From: CAZPZR01 sp964591105
GTDB lineage: Bacteria > Bacillota > Clostridia > Lachnospirales > Lachnospiraceae
Assembly: GCA_964591105.1 (NCBI GenBank)
Contig: CAZPZR010000021.1
Span: forward strand, 1 to 27,041
Reading direction: 5' to 3'
Length of the DNA stretch: 27,041 nucleotides
Made by a program: the position numbers and the translations under genes. How positions within the stretch are numbered: the first letter of the stretch is position 1; the number at the start of each line of letters is the position of its first letter. Shown here one piece after another: positions 21,709 to 27,041 of the stretch. A model generated the notes under the pieces. It made no database searches, had not been told where the DNA came from, and saw nothing but the letters and a program-made list of their open reading frames with translations.

Positions 21709-22570
21709 AAAACATACGATTCTTCAAAAATTAAAATCCTATAAAAGAACACCTGGATCATTCTTGGTGATGCTGCTCGTAATGCTGGCAGCAGTAATTA
21801 CATTTGCAGTACTATTTTTCTTGATTCTATATGTGTTAAGTCATGGAATTGGCCATATTAACTTAGATTTATTTTCGTTTACTTATACATCAGAAAATGC
21901 TTCTTTGATGCCTGCATTTGTAAATACAGTGATTATCACAGGGCTTTCCCTTCTGATTGCAGTTCCAATTGGAATCTTTTCCGCAATTTTTCTTGTGGAG
22001 TATGCGAAAAAGGGAAATAAATTCGTAGAAATTATTCGATTAACAACAGAAACATTGCAGGGAATTCCTTCTATTGTATATGGACTTTTCGGAATGTTAT
22101 TCTTCGTAAATAAATGTAACTGGGGATTTTCTCTTCTGGCAGGGGCATTTACCTTGGCAATTATGATTCTTCCACTGATTATGAGAAGTACAGAAGAAGC
22201 CCTGAAAGCAGTACCGGATTCTTATCGTGAGGGAAGCTTTGGGCTGGGCGCAGGAAAATTGAGAACTGTATTTCGCATTGTGCTTCCGCCTGCGATTCCT
22301 GGAATTTTATCTGGAGTTATTCTGGCCATTGGACGAACCATGGGAGAAACAGCAGCTTTAATTTATACAGCAGGAACTGTTGCACAGATACCAAAAAATG
22401 TGTTTGGCTCTGGAAGAACTTTAGCAGTACATATGTATAATCTTGCAAGTGAAGGGTTATATATGGATCAGGCATATGCAACGGCAGTAATTTTGTTAGT
22501 ACTGGTCGTTGGAATGAATACATTATCTGGTCAAGTTGCAAAAAGACTGGGAAAAATTGAGAAGGAGTAA
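21701..22570 (+). CDS. pstA: Phosphate ABC transporter permease PstA
   Basis: A 289-residue permease, the second half of the phosphate channel. It has an N-terminal helix (LVMLLVMLAAVITFAVLFFL), the BPD_transp_1 domain with NTVIITGLSLLIAVPIGIFS, the family block ETLQGIPSIVYGLFGMLFFV, an EAA region SYREGSFGLGAGKLRTVFRI and IGRTMGETAALIYTAG. The start is set at 21701 rather than 21695 because GGAGG at 21689-21693 sits 7 nt from the former and only 1 nt from the latter. It overlaps pstC by 8 bp. Confidence 0.96.
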   Translation: MDRKHTILQKLKSYKRTPGSFLVMLLVMLAAVITFAVLFFLILYVLSHGIGHINLDLFSFTYTSENASLMPAFVNTVIITGLSLLIAVPIGIFSAIFLVEYAKKGNKFVEIIRLTTETLQGIPSIVYGLFGMLFFVNKCNWGFSLLAGAFTLAIMILPLIMRSTEEALKAVPDSYREGSFGLGAGKLRTVFRIVLPPAIPGILSGVILAIGRTMGETAALIYTAGTVAQIPKNVFGSGRTLAVHMYNLASEGLYMDQAYATAVILLVLVVGMNTLSGQVAKRLGKIEKE

Positions 22571-22573
22571 AGA

Positions 22574-23323
22574 ATGAGTAAGATAAGTATCAAAGATATG
22601 AATTTACATTATGGTGATTTTCATGCACTCAAAAATGTAAATTTGGAAATTGAAGAAAAAAAGATCACAGCATTCATCGGTCCATCCGGCTGTGGAAAAT
22701 CTACGTTATTAAAATCCATTAACAGAATGAATGACTTGGTAGAAGGATGTCGTATTGACGGAACCATTCTTTTAGACAACGAAAATATTTACAAAGAAAT
22801 TGATGTGAATCTTTTGAGAAAAAGAGTGGGAATGGTATTCCAGAAACCAAATCCATTTCCAATGAGCATTTACGACAACATTGCTTATGGTCCAAGAACA
22901 CATGGAATTCATTCCAAATCAAAGCTAGATGATATTGTGGAAAAGTCTCTGCGAGATGCAGCAATTTGGGAAGAATGTAAGGACCGCTTGAAAAAGAGTG
23001 CGTTAGGTATGTCTGGTGGTCAGCAGCAGCGTCTATGCATTGCAAGAGCATTGGCAGTGCAGCCAGAAGTACTTCTGATGGATGAACCTACATCTGCGCT
23101 GGATCCAATCTCTACGTCAAAGATTGAAGACCTTGCGATAGAATTGAAAAAAGATTATACTATTGTCATGGTTACACACAACATGCAACAGGCAGTTCGT
23201 GTATCTGACAATACAGCCTTTTTCTTATTGGGTGAAGTGATTGAATATAATGAAACAGAAAAATTATTCTCAATTCCTTCAGATAAACGTACAGAAGATT
23301 ATATTACAGGGAGGTTTGGTTAA
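22574..23323 (+). CDS. pstB: Phosphate ABC transporter ATPase PstB
   Basis: A 249-residue ATPase, normal PstB length. Walker A GPSGCGKST (36-44), the PstB-type INRMNDLVEG stretch, Q-loop VFQKPNPFPMSIYDNIAYG, signature MSGGQQQRLCIARALA, Walker B VLLMDEPTSALDPIST and VTHNMQQA are all present. AAGGAG sits at 22562-22567, 6 nt before the ATG, and only 3 nt separate the gene from the pstA stop. It drives phosphate import through PstCA and, with PhoU, is expected to report transport activity to the PhoR kinase. Confidence 0.97.
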   Translation: MSKISIKDMNLHYGDFHALKNVNLEIEEKKITAFIGPSGCGKSTLLKSINRMNDLVEGCRIDGTILLDNENIYKEIDVNLLRKRVGMVFQKPNPFPMSIYDNIAYGPRTHGIHSKSKLDDIVEKSLRDAAIWEECKDRLKKSALGMSGGQQQRLCIARALAVQPEVLLMDEPTSALDPISTSKIEDLAIELKKDYTIVMVTHNMQQAVRVSDNTAFFLLGEVIEYNETEKLFSIPSDKRTEDYITGRFG

Positions 23324-23326
23324 GAT

Positions 23327-23980
23327 ATGCGAAATCGTTTTGATATGCAGTTGGAACTATTAAAGAAACAATTGATTCATATGGGAGAATTGTGTGAAGT
23401 GGCAATTCGTAAGGCAACGGGTGCGCTGATGCTTGGAAATATGGAGCAGGCATACGCAGTAGTTGCAGCGGATGAAGAAATTGATCAGATGGAAAAAGAC
23501 ATTGAAAGATTGTGTCTGAAATTATTGCTTCAACAACAGCCAGTTGCGAAAGATTTACGTAAAATCTCAGCAGCACTGAAAATGATTACAGATATGGAGC
23601 GAATTGGTGATCAGACAGCAGATATTGCAGAAATCATTATTTCAGAAAAGAAATCAGAAGCAATGGATATTCCAAAGATTGGTTTGATGTCAGAAGCAGT
23701 CGCTAAAATGGTAAAAGATAGTATAGTATCCTATGTAAATAGTGACTTGGAACTTTCACAGCAAGTTATGGCAGCAGATGATGAAGTTGATAAGCTCTTT
23801 GAGGAAAATAAGAAGGAACTGATTGAATTTATTGCAGCACATAAGGGTGATCAGGGAAAAGAAGCCATTGATTTGATTATGATTGCAAAATATTTGGAGC
23901 GAATTGGAGATCATGCTACGAATATTGCAGAATGGGTTGAATTTTCCATTACTGGAGTGCATAAAGACAGTCAAGTGTAG
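23327..23980 (+). CDS. phoU: Phosphate signalling protein PhoU
   Basis: A 217-residue, all-helical cytosolic protein with two PhoU repeats (~15-105 and ~118-205). Each repeat carries a metal-binding-type motif: ERIGDQTADIAEI in the first and ERIGDHATNIAEWV in the second, with the E-x-x-x-D pattern. PhoU links the Pst transporter to the sensor kinase and represses the Pho response when phosphate is plentiful. GGGAGG at 23310-23315 and three bases between the stop of pstB and the ATG show tight clustering. Confidence 0.97.
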   Translation: MRNRFDMQLELLKKQLIHMGELCEVAIRKATGALMLGNMEQAYAVVAADEEIDQMEKDIERLCLKLLLQQQPVAKDLRKISAALKMITDMERIGDQTADIAEIIISEKKSEAMDIPKIGLMSEAVAKMVKDSIVSYVNSDLELSQQVMAADDEVDKLFEENKKELIEFIAAHKGDQGKEAIDLIMIAKYLERIGDHATNIAEWVEFSITGVHKDSQV

Positions 23981-24010
23981 TGAAATGCAGGAAAAGTGAG
24001 GAGTAGGAAG

Positions 24011-24685
24011 ATGATATTTTGTGTAGAAGATGACAGCAATATTCGCGAATTAGTAATCTATACTTTAGAAACAACTGGATTGAAAGCGTGCGGATTTGGA
24101 GAAGGGAAAAGCTTTTTGGAAGCTTTGGAAAACGAACTTCCAGATCTTGTTCTGATGGATATTATGCTTCCAGGCATGGATGGAATGGAATTGCTGAAGA
24201 AAATGAAATCTTCTGAAAGAACGAAACAGATTCCAGTGATTATGCTGACTGCAAAAGGAACAGAGTTTGATAAAGTACAGGGATTAGACTCTGGTGCAGA
24301 TGATTATATTACAAAACCGTTTGGAATGATGGAACTGGTATCAAGAATTAAAGCTGTTTTAAGACGAAGCGGAAGAGAACAGACGGAAGATCAGAATAAA
24401 ATCACAATTGGAAATATAGAGATAGATATCAAGAAGCATGAAGTGAAGGCAGATGGGGGAGTTGTTGTTTTAACATTGAAGGAATATGAATTATTGAAGC
24501 ATTTGATGCTGAATCCGAATCATGTGTTGACGCGAGACTATTTGCTGGAAGATATCTGGGGCTATGACTTTGATGGAGAGACAAGAACCGTAGATGTACA
24601 TATCCGAACATTGCGTCAGAAACTGGGTACATGTGGCGAACAGATTGAGACAGTCCGCGGAGTTGGATACCGAATGAGTAAATAA
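24011..24685 (+). CDS. phoP: OmpR/PhoB-family response regulator (PhoP/PhoB)
   Basis: A 224-residue two-domain regulator. The receiver domain (1-115) has acidic residues E6/D7/D8, phospho-acceptor D50 in LVLMDIMLPGMDG, T80 in VIMLTAKG and K102 in YITKPFG. The winged-helix DNA-binding domain (~128-224) has LTLKEYELLKHLMLNPNHVL, the recognition region RTVDVHIRTLRQKLG and ends with VRGVGYRM. It should bind the Pho-box-like repeats before pstS and so regulate its own operon. The start is set at 24011 with GAGGAG upstream; an in-frame GTG at 23996 contains that ribosome site and is rejected. Confidence 0.93.
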   Translation: MIFCVEDDSNIRELVIYTLETTGLKACGFGEGKSFLEALENELPDLVLMDIMLPGMDGMELLKKMKSSERTKQIPVIMLTAKGTEFDKVQGLDSGADDYITKPFGMMELVSRIKAVLRRSGREQTEDQNKITIGNIEIDIKKHEVKADGGVVVLTLKEYELLKHLMLNPNHVLTRDYLLEDIWGYDFDGETRTVDVHIRTLRQKLGTCGEQIETVRGVGYRMSK

Positions 24686-24701
24686 GCACTGGAGAGAGGT
24701 T

Positions 24702-26042
24702 ATGAAGCTTAGAAGCAAAATTCAGAAAAGTATGGTTTTAGTCGTAGCAACTACGTTGTCAATTGCGTATATAGTAACGACATTTGTAGTATACAGACAG
24801 ACAGTTGGCTTGATGGAAGCAGAAATTGGACAGGAAGCAGACTACATAAAAGCTGCGATTGAACTTTTGGGTACAGATTATCTGAGAGAGATGGATGATG
24901 TGCGTGTTACAACAAGAGTGACAATGATTGATGTAGCAGGGGATGTTATTTACGATTCCAGACAGGATGAAGTAACGATGGAAAACCACCTGAATCGACC
25001 GGAAGTTCAGGAAGCGCTAAAAAAGGGGATTGGACAAGATTTGCGAGAGTCCAATACGGTAGGAAAAGAGATGTTCTACTATGCGGTAAAAATGGAGAGT
25101 GGTGACATTCTTCGTGTATCCAAGTTGGTAGACTCTGCGCTTTTGACTGCGATGTCCATTCTTCCGATGATGGGAGTTGTCGCGGTTGTTATGCTAATCT
25201 TTGCAATTGTCCTTACAAGAGCAGAAATCAGTAAAATCACAGCGCCAATCAATGAACTGAATTTGGAAGAACCTCTGGAGAATAAAACTTATGAGGAACT
25301 GACACCATTGCTTCAGAGAATCGATCGACAGAACAAAGAAAAAGATGCGATTGCAAATATGAGAAAAGAATTTTCAGCAAATGTATCTCACGAACTGAAA
25401 ACACCGCTGACTTCCATATCTGGATATGCGGAAATTATGAAAAACGGCATGGTGCGTCCGGAAGACATGACAAACTTTTCAGAAAGAATTTACGACGAAG
25501 CCAGTCGATTGATTAAATTAGTTCAGGACATCATGGAAATATCCAAACTGGATGAGGGCGCAATTGAAGTAGAAAAACAAGATGTAGATTTGTATAGGCT
25601 TGCCCGCGAAACAGTAAGTAGATTGTCATTGCAAAGCGAAAAAAGAAAGATACAGATTGCTGTAACGGGGGAGCGAGTGGCGGTATACGGAGTTCCTCGC
25701 ATTCTAGAAGAAATGATTTACAACATTTGCGAAAATGCAATCAAATATAACCACGATGGTGGCCGCGTGGACATCTGGGTTGGGAAGACACTGGAAGGAG
25801 TGAAACTCAGTGTTTCTGACACTGGAATCGGAATTCCGGAAGAAGATGTGGAAAGAATCTTTGAACGTTTCTATCGTGTGGATAAAAGTCATTCTAAGAA
25901 GACAGGCGGAACAGGACTTGGTTTATCGATTGTGAAACATGGTGCATTGATGCATCACGCACAGATTCAAGTGACAAGCAAAGTCGGTGTAGGAACAAAG
26001 ATGGAACTTTTATTTGCTACACCAGACGAAAACGAAAAATAA
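24702..26042 (+). CDS. phoR: Phosphate sensor histidine kinase (PhoR-type)
   Basis: A 446-residue membrane kinase. Two helices (residues ~11-31 and ~147-172) frame an extracytoplasmic sensor region of about 115 residues with a TMIDVAGDVIYDSR segment typical of PhoR-like sensors. A short linker, with no clear PAS domain, leads to HisKA (FSANVSHELKTPLTSISGYA, phospho-acceptor H230) and HATPase_c with N-box (EEMIYNICENAIKYN, N341/N345), G1 DTGIGIP (373-379), F-box FERFYRVDKSHSKK and G2 GGTGLGLS (402-409). GAGAGAGG precedes the ATG. It follows the regulator gene by 16 nt and should phosphorylate it under phosphate limitation, with PstSCAB-PhoU as the input. All catalytic motifs are intact. Confidence 0.93.
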   Translation: MKLRSKIQKSMVLVVATTLSIAYIVTTFVVYRQTVGLMEAEIGQEADYIKAAIELLGTDYLREMDDVRVTTRVTMIDVAGDVIYDSRQDEVTMENHLNRPEVQEALKKGIGQDLRESNTVGKEMFYYAVKMESGDILRVSKLVDSALLTAMSILPMMGVVAVVMLIFAIVLTRAEISKITAPINELNLEEPLENKTYEELTPLLQRIDRQNKEKDAIANMRKEFSANVSHELKTPLTSISGYAEIMKNGMVRPEDMTNFSERIYDEASRLIKLVQDIMEISKLDEGAIEVEKQDVDLYRLARETVSRLSLQSEKRKIQIAVTGERVAVYGVPRILEEMIYNICENAIKYNHDGGRVDIWVGKTLEGVKLSVSDTGIGIPEEDVERIFERFYRVDKSHSKKTGGTGLGLSIVKHGALMHHAQIQVTSKVGVGTKMELLFATPDENEK

Positions 26043-26059
26043 CATAAGGAAATCTTATG
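26043..26059 (+). repeat. Weak hairpin after phoR
   Basis: CATAAG (26043-26048) and CTTATG (26054-26059) form a 6-bp stem with a 5-nt loop straight after the phoR stop. There is no T-run, so it is at best an inefficient operon end. I see no better terminator before the next promoter. Confidence 0.35.
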
Positions 26060-26097
26060 ATTAAATGATAAAAATTCATAAAGTAATCGTGCAAGCA

Positions 26098-26126
26098 TTG
26101 TAAATTGTGAAAAAAATGTTTATAAT
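26098..26126 (+). promoter_or_regulatory. Predicted promoter of the iminopeptidase gene
   Basis: TTGTAA (26098-26103), a 17-bp spacer and a perfect TATAAT (26121-26126) predict a start near 26133, about 25 nt before the ATG at 26158. Confidence 0.78.
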
Positions 26127-26157
26127 GATTCCAGAATACAAAGGAGGTTTTTCTAAA

Positions 26158-27039
26158 ATGAAAATCGTAGAAGGCTATATGCCATTTTTAGAGTACAAAA
26201 CATACTACCGTATCGTTGGGGAAAAAACAGATAAGGCACCATTAGTATTACTTCATGGTGGTCCAGGATCAACACACAACTATTTCGAAGTACTTGATCG
26301 TCTTGCAGAAGAAGATGGACGTCAGATTATCATGTACGATCAGATTGGATGCGGTAATTCATATGTTGAAAATCGCCCAGACCTTTGGAATGCTGAAACA
26401 TGGGCAAAAGAATTAATCGCTTTAAGAGAGCATCTTGGCATTGATGAAATGCATCTTCTTGGACAGTCTTGGGGAGGAATGCTTCTTCTTGACTATGTAT
26501 GCAATTACAAACCAGAAGGAATCAAGAGTATCATCCTTTCCAGTACACTTCCAGCATCTTGGATGTGGGGAATCGAAGCTGAAAGAATGATCAAAGAACT
26601 TCCACAGGAAATGCAGGATGCAATCGCAGAAGCACACGCAACAGGAAACTACAGCGGAGAAGCTTATGCAGCAGCTGAAGCTGAATACATGCTTCGTCAT
26701 GCAGCAGGTGCAGTTACAGAAGATTCACCAGAATGCTTACGTCGTAAGAAAAAAGCAGGTTCTGAAGCATATGTTGTAGGTTGGGGACCAAACGAATTCA
26801 CACCAATGGGAACATTGAAGGATTACGATGTAACAAAACAGTTAAAAGATATTAAAGAACCAGCATTAGTTATCAATGGTGGTGACGATTTATGTACACC
26901 ATACATCGCAAAATATATGTATGATGAAATTCCTAACTCTAGATGGGAACTCTTCCGTACATGCCGTCATATGTGCTTCGTAGAAGACAATGAAAGATAT
27001 GTAGAATTGATGAAAGAATGGTGTAACGCTAACGATTAA
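26158..27039 (+). CDS. Proline iminopeptidase-family alpha/beta hydrolase
   Basis: A 293-residue cytosolic serine hydrolase of the tricorn-type/proline iminopeptidase family, which removes N-terminal residues (often proline) from short peptides. The oxyanion motif is HGGPGSTH (33-40), followed by YDQIGCGNS (60-68). The nucleophile elbow is LGQSWGGML (101-109, Ser104), the acid is in VINGGDDLCTP (D243/D244), and the histidine is H271 in RTCRHMCFVED. Length and order are normal. AAGGAGG (26141-26147) 10 nt upstream and the promoter position select 26158; an in-frame GTG at 26107 would start upstream of the predicted transcript. It has its own promoter and is not part of the pst operon. A peptidase would suit an organism with the peptide importer encoded earlier, but a direct link is inference. 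Confidence 0.92.
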   Translation: MKIVEGYMPFLEYKTYYRIVGEKTDKAPLVLLHGGPGSTHNYFEVLDRLAEEDGRQIIMYDQIGCGNSYVENRPDLWNAETWAKELIALREHLGIDEMHLLGQSWGGMLLLDYVCNYKPEGIKSIILSSTLPASWMWGIEAERMIKELPQEMQDAIAEAHATGNYSGEAYAAAEAEYMLRHAAGAVTEDSPECLRRKKKAGSEAYVVGWGPNEFTPMGTLKDYDVTKQLKDIKEPALVINGGDDLCTPYIAKYMYDEIPNSRWELFRTCRHMCFVEDNERYVELMKEWCNAND

Positions 27040-27041
27040 TC

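Noticed and set aside
26098..26157. GTG at 26107 as start of the iminopeptidase
   Set aside because: It lies inside the predicted promoter, and the strong AAGGAGG site and family N-terminus match the ATG at 26158.

Overview
The window reads as chromosomal DNA of a strictly anaerobic, low-GC Firmicute, most likely a gut Lachnospiraceae-type clostridium. This is inferred from the AT-rich sequence, strong Shine-Dalgarno sites, the [FeFe] hydrogenase, the PcsB-like/SleB hydrolase and a Bacillus/Clostridium-style pst-phoU-phoPR cluster. All genes but one lie on the + strand. I saw no mobile element, CRISPR array, tRNA or rRNA.

Layout. (1) 1-291: the tail of ribosomal protein L17 and its terminator. 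(2) 375-4087: a two-gene hydrogenase operon, pairing a NuoF-type [4Fe-4S] domain fused to a GltD-like FAD/NADPH module with a 584-residue [FeFe] hydrogenase. (3) 4170-7063: malic enzyme, then a sodium:solute symporter behind a near-consensus promoter with a perfect 25-bp palindrome just downstream. (4) 7028-8134, minus strand: a secreted coiled-coil/SleB cell-wall hydrolase. (5) 8182-10507: a divergent promoter region, then three overlapping genes (an unrecognised or DUF1444-like protein, a HAD phosphatase and UppP). (6) 10501-13076: a polar amino acid ABC transporter preceded by ArgR-type boxes. (7) 13101-14117: a YitT-family membrane protein. (8) 14177-19706: a five-gene oligo/dipeptide ABC operon, with a terminator hairpin after the binding-protein gene. 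(9) 19796-26059: pstS-pstC-pstA-pstB-phoU-phoP-phoR behind a Pho-box-like repeat. (10) 26098-27039: a proline iminopeptidase-family hydrolase with its own promoter.

The main discovery candidate is that two of the three ABC substrate-binding lipoproteins appear to be circular permutations of the type II periplasmic-binding-protein fold. In PstS (19923-20831) the normally C-terminal half, with the SRE-GSGTR phosphate loop, comes directly after the lipobox, and the normally N-terminal half (GSSSVSP to TWDEV) ends the protein. In the amino acid binding protein (10630-11502) the usual last ~50 residues (LTSEEYAFGV to DEICERYF) sit between the lipobox and the usual N-terminal strand, and the protein stops just after the second hinge. 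Both proteins keep a full set of fold elements and are near normal length, so they are rearranged rather than truncated. The third binding protein (14252-15766) has the ordinary order and acts as an internal control.

Functionally the window combines redox/H2 disposal, pyruvate/malate metabolism, cell-wall maintenance, and nutrient uptake (amino acids, peptides, phosphate) with phosphate-responsive two-component control.
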